Shown: positions 1-11,720, counted from the stretch's first letter. The stretch is DNA of 64,000 nt from Zygnema cylindricum (GCA_037447655.1 JBBHKE010003426.1:29668-93667), one strand, 5' to 3'. Notes: generated by a model from the letters alone, not told the origin. A program made the numbers and translations.

Positions 1-168
1 AAAATAATAGTCGCGGGCGACCCGATGCTTTGCCCTTTGGTTGCCAAGGGCCTTTCGTTTTTGTACACGCGGACCGATAGGAGCGTCACAATTTGTCGTA
101 GGAGTTAATGTACTCCACGTATCAATCCGTTTCCGATAGTGTACGGATATTGATAACACGACAGCTTG
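1..168. repeat. Dispersed repeat, left flank of the LTR element
   Basis: No gene is seen. The last part (about 141-173) reads on across the LTR element into 8878 onward: the pair of flanks together matches the uninterrupted stretch at 19139-19215. The first bases also share a GCTTTGCCCTTTGG word with 9838-9852. The stretch therefore belongs to an older dispersed repeat family into which the LTR element jumped. Confidence 0.6.
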
Positions 169-173
169 GCGTG
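169..173. repeat. Target-site duplication GCGTG, left copy
   Basis: The five bases GCGTG directly precede the TGTTAGATTC start of the LTR. They recur at 8878-8882 directly after the TCTAACA end of the downstream LTR. Five bases is the usual duplication length for Ty1/copia integration. Confidence 0.8.
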
Positions 174-220
174 TGTTAGATTCATCTTGGAATCGCGCGA
201 AGTGACGCTTCAATGAACCG
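174..220 (+). repeat. 5' LTR, first fragment
   Basis: These 47 bases match the first bases of the 3' LTR (from 7900), including the word GTGACGCTTCAATGAACCG. Homology to the LTR stops at 220 and resumes at 4465. Confidence 0.8.
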
Positions 221-2554
221 TAGTGGTATTAGACATTGGGGGGAGGGCTTATTTGGCGGGCGGCGGAGACCTTCGAGGAGGATTTTGCCCGGGCAATGTA
301 AATCCCTCCCAGTTATTGATAAGGACAAAATTATCGCGCGAAGGCGGAGAATTTTGTTTTAGGAGTCTCCTCGGTGATTAGGTCAGATGGACAAAAAAAA
401 AATAAAAATCAAAGTGTTCATACTTACAGCGTTCCCATATAGAGCATTCGCTACAAATAGCGTCACGCGCCTCGCATGAGAACATGTAAATCGCGTTCGT
501 GATTCAAAATATCTACGACTTTTAGCAAACGTTCACACTTTAAGCACTACCATTTATTCCGTCGAACAAGCTGAGCCGCGCGTCACGTGAGAACACTCAC
601 GTATGACATTAAAAACAAAAAAAAACAAGTACAGTCATATTGTCGTGTCGTTTGGCGCCGCAGGCGAATTTTTTTTTAGTACGCTACGTGAAATGAGGAG
701 CATACGCGGTGTACAAAAATATCCTAGAGTCAAAATTGAACGAGTATTTTGAAAGGAGGAGAAGGTATTTTGAAAGCGGAGAAGTTATGTACATTCAAAT
801 TTTGAAAAGTACAACACAAATCTGCGTGTACGATTAACATAGTCCCAAATGTAGCGTTATTAATCGATTTCTGTACGGTCGAAAGTGAAATTCCGTACTT
901 CTCAATGTATATTAAGTTATTAACTCTCCTCGCGGATGTCCGTACGTGGTTATATCGAATTCCGTACTCTTCAATGTAGATTAACTCTCCGCGCAAAATT
1001 CCGTACGCTCGTGATGTAGATTAACTCTCCCCCAAAATGTACTTCCATTTTAGAACATCTATGTTTTCAAACGTACGTAAATATGACGTCGACTAACACT
1101 TCTAACGACATTTAGTACGCTCGAGCGTAAATGAATATTAATACACGTACGCTCGAACGCAAATTGTTTTAATAGAGTATATAAAATACATGTTAAATTT
1201 TCAAACTTAAACCATGAATCGCTATTAATGTTCAAAAATAATTCGTGTGAAAAAAACAATTAGTGTTATTAACCCTATTTAATGTTATAAGGGCCTAATG
1301 CCAAAAAAACAATAACGCTAATTTATACATCTAACACTAATTTTGATACACGTTCCTATAGTATAGACGCTATAGGTTGTGTCCACATAGTCGATGCTTG
1401 AACATGTGAGAACAAGTTGGCGTTATGTTTTTCCCGTCTTTATTACTGTAATCGAATTTGGGGGTGCTTTCTCGAGACATCGCGACTCATTTTCCCGTCT
1501 TGACATCGTTAGTTGACACTTCTTTTGTAGGTTCGTACTTAAAAACAAAACAAATAGTATGGGTTGGCACATTTGTACACTACACTATTTCAAAATTGCC
1601 CAAATTTTAGTCATTAACATTGAGTACACTTTACATATATTAGCATAAAGAAAAAAATACAATTATTAATTTTATTTTGGGTTCGTGGGTCAAAATTTGG
1701 GAACGTCAACTTAATGTTAATGACAGTAATAGTAATTCACCTTGTAATTTTATTTCCAAACGAAAAAAAATCATTTTTTTTTCATTATTTGTTCTTTGTC
1801 TTCTTTTTTTTGTCTTTTTCCATTGATGTCATATTAGTTTTGTGTTATTTGTCCATTTTTTTTTTAGTTTTACTTCAAAACATATGTTGCATCGTTTTTA
1901 TCATTAACCTATTATTGGTTTATTTATTATTATTGTTATTATTTTATGAAGAAAATAACATCTTTTTTTGTTTTGTTTTTGTTAAACGAAATTGTGTTTA
2001 TACGCGTATGCTTTGTTGCGTATTACAAATTAGGGTTTGTTTATTTGTTCGGTATGTGTCGATGAAAGTTTAATAAACCTAATTGCGTAACTTATTTGTT
2101 CAAATGGAATTTGTAGTTTTTAATGTTTGTTAAAAGGAACGTTTATATTTTTTTTTCTAGAAAGCATTTATTATAGTTATCATTCAACATTCGTTTTTGT
2201 TTAATGTTTTCTCATGTTACCTTCGATTTTGTATGTACGCACTAATTGTAGATGTAAATAGTTTGCGCTTTGTTTTTTCAATATTGGCATTTCGTACTTT
2301 TTGAAATGAAAAACTACAAATTTATTACGTTTACACATCAACTTAAATTACTAGAGTGTAATTGTGAAAAATGTTTTAAACGATGTAAAACAAAAAAAGG
2401 CTAAAAAACGATTAATGTCGTGCTTGAAGTTAAATTTTAAATCGTTCGTTTGAGGTATATTAAGGGAAAATAAAAGCAACGTATAACTAATTATTAGATT
2501 TTGAATGTTTTTTTTTCAAATGCTTTTCTACACAATGTTGTTTAACATTATTAC

Positions 2555-2626
2555 AAATTTATGTACGTAATTAATGTATATGTATGTCTATATATGTATG
2601 TGTATATATATATATATGTATTTATG

Positions 2627-2724
<98 letters not shown>

Positions 2725-2889
2725 CATACATACATACATACATACACACATACACACATACACACATACATACATACATACATACATACATACATACATA
2801 CATACATACATACATACATACATACATACATACATACATACATACATACATACATACGTACATACATACATACATACATATAAACACAC

Positions 2890-2949
<60 letters not shown>

Positions 2950-3006
2950 ATATATATGCATACATACATATATATATACATACATGCATATATATACAAA
3001 TACATA

Positions 3007-3069
<63 letters not shown>

Positions 3070-3100
3070 ATATATATAAATGTATGTATATATGTGTTTG
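2555..3100. repeat. Compound TA / CATA microsatellite
   Basis: A long (TA)n run (about 2633-2716) is followed by (CATA)n (about 2717-2886), then further (TA)n and TG runs to about 3080. Long open frames of Tyr/Ile/His/Met here are translation of the repeat and are not genes. Confidence 0.97.
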
Positions 3101-3938
3101 TTAATTTATATCATATTTAGTGTATATTATATGTTATCACTATATTATATGTTATATATATTAAATTTAATTATATGATATGGTATCTTATTATATATTG
3201 TTATATTATATTTTATTGTAATGTATTAAAAACTTAACGAGAGATTAATTTAATTCGACTAAATAGACTAATAAACAGACTGATTAAAATAATAGTATCG
3301 GTAATGAGGTTTAAACGCCCTAAGTGGTTAACTGTCAAGAAATTAAAATCGTATCAGTAATGGGGTTGGAGTAATAGGGTGACGACAACATTTTGTTTTT
3401 TTAGTGTTTTATTTCATTATTTTTTTAAGGGGAGGAATAATTGGTTGTTTTAATTGAAGCGCTTTAAAAAAATTGTAGCGCTTTAAAAATATTGAAGCAT
3501 TTTAACATCGGCCGTCGCTGAACGGCCTATTTATCTGAATCGCCCTCCCGCGAGACGTCGTACGCCGCCAGCTAAGACAGGTATACTTAGCCCGGTGACG
3601 TCTTCGAGGGCCAATTCGAAATGTGTCGAACCGGCATCCGCGGGAGTCTCCGCGAAGTTATCCCGCCGCCGGCGTTATTCTCCTCGACCCTCCCCCAGAG
3701 GTCGCAAAAGTCAAAAAATTTCATACCCGAAACCGACCGTTTTTTTTTTTCAAAATCTGAGTAACCAACGCCCGACCGAGTTTTGTCACGCTCCAAAATT
3801 GTTAACCGTTAACCGACCGTCGTTTACGAAAAAAAAAAAATTAACCGAATATTGATTTTTCGCGACTAACCGTGCCCGCCCGTAACCGAAAAAGTTCAAA
3901 ATTAATCAATCTACGACGGAGTAAGCCAATAATTACGA
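3100..3938. other. Non-coding stretch with ACCGACCGT words
   Basis: No gene is seen. AT-rich to about 3480, then GC-rich (3500-3700), then CCGACCG/TTAACCG-type words and short homopolymers. The same words return at 4210-4380. Confidence 0.5.
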
Positions 3939-4130
3939 TTTGTCGCGTTCCCTAAGATTTGCGAAATGAATAGTGTACTACGGTGTCAGATTTGCGACGC
4001 TTTGTCGCGTTGCCTAAGATTTGCGAAATGAATAGTGTACTACCGTGTCAGATTTGCCACGCTTTGTCGCGTTCCCTTTGATTTGCCAAATAAATAACTT
4101 ACTACAGTACCGTGTCAGATTTGCGACGCT
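3939..4130. repeat. 62-bp tandem repeat, three copies
   Basis: Units start at 3939, 4001 and 4063, each beginning TTTGTCGCGTT and ending CAGATTTGCGACGC or close. The third copy is slightly longer and more diverged. Confidence 0.9.
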
Positions 4131-4209
4131 AATCATGATGTCACGTACTTCCACGATGCCAAAGAGTACAAAGTACAAGAATGTTGGATTATAAGGACAG
4201 TACAAAATT

Positions 4210-4464
4210 TTCTTTTTTTTTGGTTTTTTGGTTGACCGACCGTAACCGACCATTTTTTTTTTACTTGGTGAATCAACCGACCGTAACCGCCCGACCCCCA
4301 AAATTTGGCAACCGAATCCGTTCTGGATCCGGCACGGGCGGTCGGTTAACGGTCGGTCACGGTTTCGGTTGGCCGTTTGCGACCTCTGCCCTCCGCGAGT
4401 CTCCTCGTTTCGGTCTGTACCGGCCGTCTTCCGCCGTTTGCTCTCCGCGCCGAGCAGTATACGG
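4210..4464. repeat. Cluster of CGGTCGGT / ACCGACCG motifs
   Basis: Several direct and inverted copies of ACCGACCGTAACC and its complement lie close to the right end of the insertion in the 5' LTR. Subterminal motif clusters of this kind mark transposase-binding ends of some DNA transposons. No protein is encoded. Confidence 0.45.
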
Positions 4465-5406
4465 CAATGTATTTCGCGTTCGCGTACGAAGCGCTCGACT
4501 TCGTTTCGCGTCTATGTAATTGCATGGAGATATTTCGTGCGATTACTTCGCACGTGTGAATTTGTGACGATTTATGTTGGACGTCACTTTCATATCGGAT
4601 TGGCGTTTGAAGCGTTCAGCTTCGATTCGCCAGTACACATTTTGTGTACGTTTGGAATTTAGTATCTTTGGAGTATTGGCGTTTGGCGCTGAAACGTACG
4701 ACTTCGTTTCGCGTCAATATTTAATGAGTCAGCGAACGAAATGTACGATTTCGTTTCGCGTCACTTTTGTTTTTACGTGCAGGTGAGTAATTTCGTGTGC
4801 AGGTGCTCATTTCGTGCGCACGCACGAAACTTCTCTTTTGGAGTTTCGCGTTCTGGAAGAAGAAGGCGTGTACGCCTTCCTTCGTGGAAGTTTCCTTTCA
4901 GTGTGCTACAGCCAGGAAGGAGACTGGAGTTTGCCGCCATGCTAGCTTTACTTGTTTTACCTTGTAAGCTAGTTAGCGAGACTATTTAGGCAGCATAGTT
5001 CAGCTGCAGAGTTATCCTTGAATTAGATTTGGATCAACTGAAGAGAAAAGATGTAGATCCTTTGTAATCGATTAAGAGAGAGGGGAAGATCCTTAGTGAT
5101 CGATTAAGAGAGAGAGAGAAAGACCCCAGATCCTTTGTGGTCAATTAAGAGGCGTTAAGGATCCTTAGTGATCCATTTGGAGAAAAGAGGTTTTACGGAG
5201 AATAATCATTATTGAGTGATCTTTTAAGAGTGAAGAGTTTATCTTTGAAGAGAGAGGAGTTGATGTAAAGAGGCTTCGACAAGGAACACTTAAATATATT
5301 TTTGGCCGATTATCATCTTGTTGTTTATGAGCTTCCGCTCTTTTATGCTTTATGTGTTTTTTTTAGCATTTAATTTTGAGTAGGTTATTTATTTAAAGTT
5401 CCAACA
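4465..5406 (+). repeat. 5' LTR, second fragment
   Basis: Near-identical to 7949-8877, with one 12-base length difference at about 4508-4520. It ends ...CCAACA directly before the primer-binding site. Confidence 0.88.
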
Positions 5407-5407
5407 A

Positions 5408-5426
5408 TTGGTTTCAAAGCAGGTTA
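5408..5426 (+). promoter_or_regulatory. Primer-binding site of the LTR element
   Basis: TTGGTTTCAAAGCAGGTTA lies one base after the LTR end. It resembles the classic copia primer-binding site TGGTATCAGAGC with two mismatches. Confidence 0.7.
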
Positions 5427-7262
5427 TGCTTCAGTTGAGAGATGTGTCAGCAATGAGAGGATAATTGAATTCCTTTTTCGGCTCAGTTTGAAGGTTCCCT
5501 TCCGTCTTACCCTTCACGTTCGGGAAAATTGGCAATTCGGAAATTTGGCTTCAAAATTCCGTGGATGAGTTGATAAAATTAATGAAGAAGAAAGGGAGGA
5601 GAAATCGGATTCTTGTTCCGGTTTAAAAGAAGAAAAGATTAGAGTTGAGATGGAGGTAGAGAGTGATTATTTTCTTGGAAGCAAAAATAGTACTCCTTCC
5701 CTCCTTGCGGCTTCGACTTTTGTTCGACTTTTGTTCGGAGATACCATTCAGTTTTTATTTGAGTTTTATTTGAGGAAGAATCTCGGATGTATGGAGTCCC
5801 GAGTAATTTGGAAGATCAATTTCCGAAAGTGTTCGACAAATTGATGTGGTATTTTGATGCCCAATTGCAATCTGAAGCAAGAGGTAGAGAGGGGAAGAAT
5901 CATCTCTCCCAAGTTGAATGGCAATGGAGATGAGAGTGGAGGAGACGAGTATGTAAAGAAAGAGAAGGGGAAATTGTCACGTATACTTCCGAGGAGGAAA
6001 GATGACATTTATGGAGTTTGAGGAAATATTATTCCTCAATGTTACATAATTTATTTTTGGGCAAAGGTCGTGTAAGAGGTGACCGAAGCGATTGCGGTAT
6101 TGACCGCGGTCATGTTGATGATTTTGAATTTGGAATTTATGTCGATTATGGAACCAACGACATATTTCATATTTTTGTTTTGATGATTGATTCGATAAGT
6201 GGAGAATGAAGATTAAGAGAAAATCTTAATCTTCAATTGATTTTTATGAGGATTTCAAATTTTATGATTTCTCGAACATTGCGGATTTTAAATTGTAGGA
6301 AAAATTGCAAGTCTATATTCGGAAGAGAAAATTGAAGAGAAATATTGACATGAAGAGTGACATTCAAGTTTACATTGATGATTGGAGTAATTCAATTTTT
6401 AATTCCCAAGTAATTTTGAATTGCTCGAAATTTAAAGGGTTTTACATTCAGTTTACAATTAAGCTTCAACGTTGTAGAATTGGAATCTCAATTGGAGGAA
6501 GAGAAAAAAAGAGTACAAATTGTTCAAATGAGTTTTAAGTTACGAGGGGGAAGAGGCCGAATAAGATTTTCTATTTTCTTCGGCAAGGAGAAATGATTTC
6601 ACACTCGCATCATTCTATTTCTGGTGTAAGGGAAATCAAATCTATCTGTTGACTATTTTGTGTGCGAGAATGTTGTAAAGAGCCCACAGTCGATTTCGAA
6701 TTAAAAGGATTCGGAAATTGAGAAGCGATAATGGAGGCGGCAAAAAAAGAGAGAATTGAGAAAGAAAAAAAACATGAGAATTAATTTGGGTCCTTTTTGA
6801 CGTCAGGTGATAAAGAGAAAGCGAAGTTATATTTTTGTGCATGCTTACAATTTTTGTACGCCCACATGTGGAGTGACGCGACTATTTGTACTGTCACCAA
6901 TTAAAGAGGATTTCCAATTAAGTTTGGATGTCGGTTGCAAGCCCGAGAGGGGGTCATTTGAAAGCCTCCTAAAATACAGTTGCGGTTAACTGCTATGTGG
7001 ATTGATAAAGGTGCTGTGGAGATTTATAGTTTCACAATCTGATTATTGCGTACTTGTGAAAAGACGTGAGTATGTACTTTTGAGTTGGAAGATTACCGAA
7101 TATATTGGTGACCTATATTTTTGCGTCGTCTGTTTATTTTGTCCGGTGGTTTAAGGTCGTTATGGTACAGTACCCATACCATGTGACATCATTTTTTTTT
7201 TTTTTTTTTTTGCCCACCAAAAATTATTTATTTTTGGAGTTACATTTGACGAAAGAGAAGTC
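5427..7262 (+). other. Degenerate internal region of the LTR element
   Basis: Rich in GA and T runs with only short, broken frames. A possible YVDD-like VYIDD stretch is read at about 6368-6382, but its distance from the next reverse-transcriptase remnant is wrong, so I give it little weight. No intact gag, protease or integrase is seen. Confidence 0.5.
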
Positions 7263-7562
7263 GTTCCGTACAGACAGGCGATTGAACGCTTGGTGTATTT
7301 TAGAGAAGGAACGATGATGCCGGATATTCAGACGGTCGTTTTGGTCGTCGTCATATATTGGCATGCTAGGAATTATTCCATGAACGTCAAGCGAATCTTT
7401 CGATATATTTTTTTTTGTTACGATTGATTTGGGACACGTCTTTTGATTGGTGAAATTTCATTGGAGTACATTTTTTCTTTTAGTATTTTGAATGCCAATT
7501 GGGGCGGCAATTTCGACCTTGATTTCGAAAATTCAACGGCCGGTTACGTATTAATTTGGAGC
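7263..7562 (+). pseudogene. Copia reverse transcriptase / RNase H remnant
   Basis: Translation from 7263 gives VPYRQAIERLVYF, then PDI and KRIFRY, which line up with VPYREAIGSLMYL, PDI and KRIFRYL of the intact copia at 39,755-44,137. TIDLGHVF (about 7419) and NANWGGNFD...STAGY (about 7491-7545) match its TIDIGLVF and DADWGGDFD...STSGY. Frames shift between the blocks and a stop follows, so this is a dead fragment of the pol region. Confidence 0.75.
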
Positions 7563-7889
7563 GGCAGTCGATAATTGTTTTGACGATGTTCGAACAAATG
7601 AGGATTTGCCACGTGGAGAAGTCTTGTATGATTATGCAATTATTTATGTTTTTTTTTTATGAGTAAGCGACAACGAATTGAATTTGGTTACGCTTGTGGA
7701 ATCTTTGACTTTTGGCGAATCGACAAATTGACCGACGTCGCGTTTGTCAGTTGATGTTAATTTTTGGAGGAATTTGGAGTTCGACGATTCCCACAATAAA
7801 GAGGGGATTGTTACATTATTTTGCGAATCGTGAAAGAGGAAAAAATCGCGTGGAGTTTTGATTTAAAGAGTTTTGGCGATTCTACCAAT

Positions 7890-7899
7890 GAGAGGGGGA
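7890..7899 (+). promoter_or_regulatory. Polypurine tract of the LTR element
   Basis: GAGAGGGGGA sits immediately before the 3' LTR, where plus-strand DNA synthesis is primed in LTR retrotransposons. Confidence 0.7.
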
Positions 7900-8877
7900 T
7901 TTTAAGATTCATTGTTGAATCGCACGAAGTGACGCTTCAATGAACCGCAATGTATTTCGCGTTCGCGTACGAAGCGCTCGACTTCGATTCGCGTATGGAG
8001 ATATTTCGTGCGATTACTTCGCACGTGTGAATTTGTGACGATTTAAGTTGGACGTCAATTTCATATCGGATTGGCGTTTGAAGCGTTCAGCTTCGATTCG
8101 CCAGTACACATTTTGTGTACGTTTGGAATTTAGTACCTTTGGAGTATTGGCGTTTGGCGCTGAAACGTACGACTTCGTTTCGCGTCAATATTTAATGAGT
8201 CAGCGAACGAAATGTACGATTTCGTTTCGCGTCACTTTTGTTTTTACGTGCAGGTGAGTAATTTCGTGTGCAGGTGCTCATTTCGTGCGCACGCACGAAA
8301 CTTCTCTTTTGGAGTTTCGCGTTCTGGAAGGAGAAGGAGTGTACGCCTTCCTTCGTGGAAGTTTCCTTTCAGTGTGCTACAGCCAGGAAGGAGACTGGAG
8401 TTTGCCGCCATGCTAGCTTTACTTGTTTTACCTTGTAAGCTAGTTAGCGAGACTATTTAGGCAGCATAGTTCAGCTGCAGAGTTATCCTTGAATTAGATT
8501 TGGATCAACTGAAGAGAAAAGATGTAGATCCTTTGTAATCGATTAAGAGAGAGGGGAAGATCCTTAGTGATCGATTAAGAGAGAGAGAGAAAGACCCCAG
8601 ATCCTTTGTGGTTAATTAAGAGGCGTTAAGGATCCTTAGTGATCCATTTGGAGAAAAGAGGTTTTACGGAGAATAATCATTATTGAGTGATCTTTTAAGA
8701 GTGAAGAGTTTATCTTTGAAGAGAGAAGAGTTGATGTAAAGAGGCTTCGACAAGGAACACTTAAATATATTTTTGGCCGATTATCATCTTGTTGTTTATG
8801 AGCTTCCGCTCTTTTATGCTTTATGTGTTTTTTTTAGCATTTAATTTTGACTAGGTTATTTATTTTAAGATCTAACA
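7900..8877 (+). repeat. 3' LTR
   Basis: This copy is uninterrupted. It starts TTTTAAGATTCATTG, a diverged form of TGTTAGATTCATC at 174, and ends TCTAACA. It is followed by the GCGTG duplication. Confidence 0.88.
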
Positions 8878-8882
8878 GCGTG
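8878..8882. repeat. Target-site duplication GCGTG, right copy
   Basis: Matches 169-173. The sequence after it (ATGTGACGGATCGCACGCG) continues the repeat interrupted by the element, as the paralogue at 19173 shows (ATGTCCCGGATCGCACGCG). Confidence 0.8.
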
Positions 8883-9192
8883 ATGTGACGGATCGCACGC
8901 GGAAAAAATAAAAGTACGATATTGTAAGTTACTGTACTTTACGGTATCAATAACACGACATTTTGGCGTGACGTCGAATTTGTTTGGACGTAAATCGCCC
9001 TTGACGTTAACTTACGTCAATATAAACGTTGCTATGTGATTAATGTTGCCATACGATTAAGTCCCGATGACTCAACTCCGTCCGTACCAAACCATCCTTA
9101 ACGTCGTAGACCGCGGGTCAACTGTCGCGATCACTTTGTCGTCGTCGCTATACTGTACTGTAGTGTAGAGGTTTCGAACTGTCCTGTCAAGG
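8883..9192. repeat. Dispersed repeat, right flank of the LTR element
   Basis: No gene is seen. 8941-8985 (AACACGACATTTTGGCGTG and on) matches 19120-19140 and 19229-19290. 9103-9168 is repeated in direct orientation at 9760-9820 (CGATCACTTTGTCGT... CTGTAGTGTAG). Confidence 0.6.
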
Positions 9193-9666
9193 GTGCAAAC
9201 CATAGTTCCAAAGTAGGCGTTTTTTGGTAGGCCTTTTGAAGGCCGCCTTTAGCGTAAGTTTTGTTACGGGATTTCCATGTGATCTTCTTAGATCGCTACT
9301 TTCATCAACGACCGTCCGATCGTCCGAATCTGACGATAGTCCTATCGTAAGTTGTGTTATGGGCTTTTCATGTGATCTTCTTAGATCGTTACTTTCATCA
9401 ACGGTGGTCAGATTGTCCAAATCTGACGGTTTAAATAAAAAGTCGCTCAAAACTCACAGAAAAAATTCTTTTTGTCCGATTTTTTTTTTCAAATTTAGAC
9501 ATGAAGTTTAATTCTCTATCGATCCATGTGCAACTCAACCCTGTTACTATTTTATTTCATTTTGCGGCCAATACAATATGGGTCTTAAGGCCATATTGTA
9601 TGTTTTGCATACAATAGGCATATTGTATGGGCGTACGGTCACCTACTTTTGAACTATGGTGCAAAC
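9193..9666. mobile_element. hAT-like MITE with 8-bp target duplication
   Basis: The element body is 9201-9658 (458 bp). Its ends are inverted repeats, CATAGTTCCAAAGTAGG against CCTACTTTTGAACTATG, 16 of 17 matching. GTGCAAAC flanks it on both sides (9193-9200 and 9659-9666). An 8-bp duplication is typical of hAT elements. It has no transposase. Inside are a 93-bp tandem pair and a small hairpin. Confidence 0.85.
9253..9438. repeat. 93-bp tandem repeat, two copies
   Basis: Units start CGTAAGTTTTGTTACGGG at 9253 and CGTAAGTTGTGTTATGGG at 9346 and share GATCTTCTTAGATCG and CTTTCATCAACG. They lie within the MITE. The open frames across them are products of the repeat. Confidence 0.85.
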
Positions 9667-10440
9667 TACAAAGAATCGATCGTCCCTGTCGCAGCGATAT
9701 CGTTTCACTTACTTGTACGGCATTGACGACATCCTGGTACCTGTCATGGCCACCTTGATGTCGTCGGCCGCGGGTCAGCTAACACGATCACTTTGTCGTT
9801 GTCGCTGTACTGTAGTGTAGCGCGCGGGGGACACGGTGCTTTGCCCTTTGGCGTCGCGTTAGAGTTAAGTCTAATACGTTGCCGTATTAACTCTATTTGA
9901 GATATTGCAAAAATAATAGTGTATATATAAACACTATTACATGGTCAAAAAGAAACATAACGGTAATACCAAACCTTTCAACCAAAGAGACGCTTATTAG
10001 AGTTAAGTTTGACCCTAAAATGGGTAATGATTCACAAAACGACAACAAATTACTGTCACATTGTACAAAAATTAAAGTAAAGTTACAAAATTTAGGATTG
10101 AAGAAAAGCGGCGCCTAGAAAACGGCAATTGATATCAAACCAACGGCAAATGCGGAGAGAACACAAAAAATAGATTTTGTGTTCTGACTAATCCCAACCA
10201 CATCTTCGTCCTCTGGTGGGTGAATTCAGAATCTCGCAGAGCCATTTTCACATGACGCCGCCATTTTTTCGGCAAGATACGGATCGTCTCCCCGCCGCCT
10301 CGCTGAGTCTCGCGACATCCATCGACTCCATACCTCATTTTAGGGTTTATAACAGTATTAGGGTACACAACAATATGCCGAAACAACCAGAGGAATCGCG
10401 CCATTATCGTCGCTATAAATTAAAGGGTTTATGAAGGATT
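9667..10440. other. Non-coding, repeat-like
   Basis: Contains the second copy of the CGATCACTTTGTCG repeat (9760-9820) and short open frames without recognisable content. I can support no gene here. Confidence 0.4.
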
Positions 10441-11600
10441 GTTGGGTAAGTGCGCATTCCACCATATTTTTTCATATCTTTCGCACCCTCTACCTTATTA
10501 TTCTTCCACCTTTTTCATTCTCTATCTCTTTTTATCCCTTTACCTCTTCATTTTCGCATTGCCTATCTCTCGCATTCTTTCCCATTTCATTTGCTTACCT
10601 TTCTCCCTCACTCTCTTCTCCCCTCTCTCTCTCTCACCCATTTTGTCCCATACCCTTTCTCTAATCTTCTCTCTCATTCCCTTTTTCTCACTGTTCCGTC
10701 TCTCTCTGTCCGTCATTTTTCTCGTTTTATTTGTTTAGCCCATATAACCCCTACTAATCCGTTATCTTCCTCTCTCTTTCGTATGTAAAACTATCATCTT
10801 TGATCAACTTCTATCCGACGGCCGTTGTATTGGGGAGCGCCCTACAGCAACATGTGATCGTAGGGAAAAAGAAAGCATCATTTTGAAGGTGTTGGAAAGG
10901 ATGAAAGTTTCGGGAGTAAACTTTGAGGAGCTTTGCATAGATCTGTATTTGTCGTCACCGATCGTTGCTAATTAGTTAGTGTGTGTAATATTACCAAGTT
11001 GTTAAATTATTTTTAAGGGGATTTTCGAGCTATAGGTACAAACGTTAAGAATTATGTTAGTACATAGAGTTTTTAGGAATATTGAAGATTAATAGGCCTA
11101 TATTTTTGTTTTAGTTTAACGTTGTGAATTTATATCATCGTGAAATATACAAATTTTGTATTTTTTTTCCCATTGTTGTTAATCAATGATTTTATTAGTG
11201 TCAACTTAGTATATATATTTTTATTAATTGTGTGTTTTTTATTGCTTTCATGTTGTACCGATGACTTTTTCGCATTGGAATATATTAAATCTCGGTGTCT
11301 TTTCATTTGTGTATCATCTGCATATGTTGAAAATATGCATTAATATTTCTTATCACCGCGTATATTACTTGAACTGTGCGTTTCCTACATGGAAGATTCT
11401 GCTTACATCATTCAATCCAGTTTTTATGGTTTCAGCCTCGTCAAAATTGGTATTTTTGCCATGGTAAAAACCTTCTTACTTGTTCAGAGTTTTAATAATA
11501 TCCATCTAATATGTAAACTCACGGTTCACGGACCAGCGATGAACCAAACTCGCAGGTGTAAAGCCATGCGATCAGACAAACAACGTTACAATGAATTCCA
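10441..11600. other. Pyrimidine-rich then AT-rich non-coding DNA
   Basis: 10480-10740 is a CT/TTC-rich stretch on the plus strand, which gives overlapping Ser/Leu/Phe-rich frames. 10800-11600 is AT-rich with nothing recognisable. No gene is supported. Confidence 0.45.
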
Positions 11601-11720
11601 TGATTTGCATTCAGCGACGAGGCAATGTCTGCTTTGTCGGAGATAATGATGATTCACTTTCGCCGCTGGAATTCCAGTCAGCAACGAGACAACCTCTACT
11701 TTGTCGAAGACGATGCAGAA

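Larger units (their letters stand above)
221..4464. mobile_element. Insertion of unknown type that splits the 5' LTR
   Basis: This 4.2 kb block separates two collinear LTR fragments that are contiguous in the 3' LTR. It holds AT-rich non-coding DNA, a very long TA/CATA microsatellite, a 62-bp triple repeat and clusters of ACCGACCGT words near its right end. Such clustered words resemble the subterminal repeats of DNA transposons. I see no convincing terminal inverted repeat or target duplication and no transposase. An ATGAACCG/GTATACGG pairing at the junctions matches at only half the positions. Confidence 0.5.
174..8877 (+). mobile_element. Decayed Ty1/copia-type LTR retrotransposon with a nested insertion
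   Basis: The element begins TGTTAGATTC and ends GATCTAACA and is bounded by GCGTG duplications. Its two LTRs (about 989 and 978 bases) are nearly identical over their shared part. A primer-binding site resembling the initiator-Met tRNA complement (TTGGTTTCAAAGCAGG) follows the 5' LTR at 5408, and a purine tract GAGAGGGGGA (7890-7899) precedes the 3' LTR. The internal region is only about 2.5 kb, too short for a full gag-pol. It keeps recognisable but broken reverse transcriptase/RNase H remnants at 7263-7560. Orientation is plus. The two LTRs look much less diverged than the coding interior, which suggests a non-autonomous copy mobilised in trans; that is inference. Confidence 0.85.

Noticed and set aside
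1714-2073. 119-codon Phe/Leu/Val-rich frame that looks like a membrane protein
   Set aside because: It lies in T-rich repeat DNA, lacks any motif, and T-runs alone give hydrophobic strings.
2551-3104. Several frames of 99-176 codons on both strands
   Set aside because: They are Tyr-Ile, His-Thr-Tyr and Met-Tyr-Val-Cys strings translated from the TA/CATA microsatellite.
2551-3104. CRISPR array
   Set aside because: The window is eukaryotic, and its repeat arrays (TA/CATA, 39-bp, 62-bp, 93-bp, 20-bp) are contiguous tandem units without unique spacers.
9897-10434. Short frames of 70-90 codons before the pyrimidine-rich stretch
   Set aside because: No motif, splice-consistent partner or promoter was found. 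They overlap on both strands.
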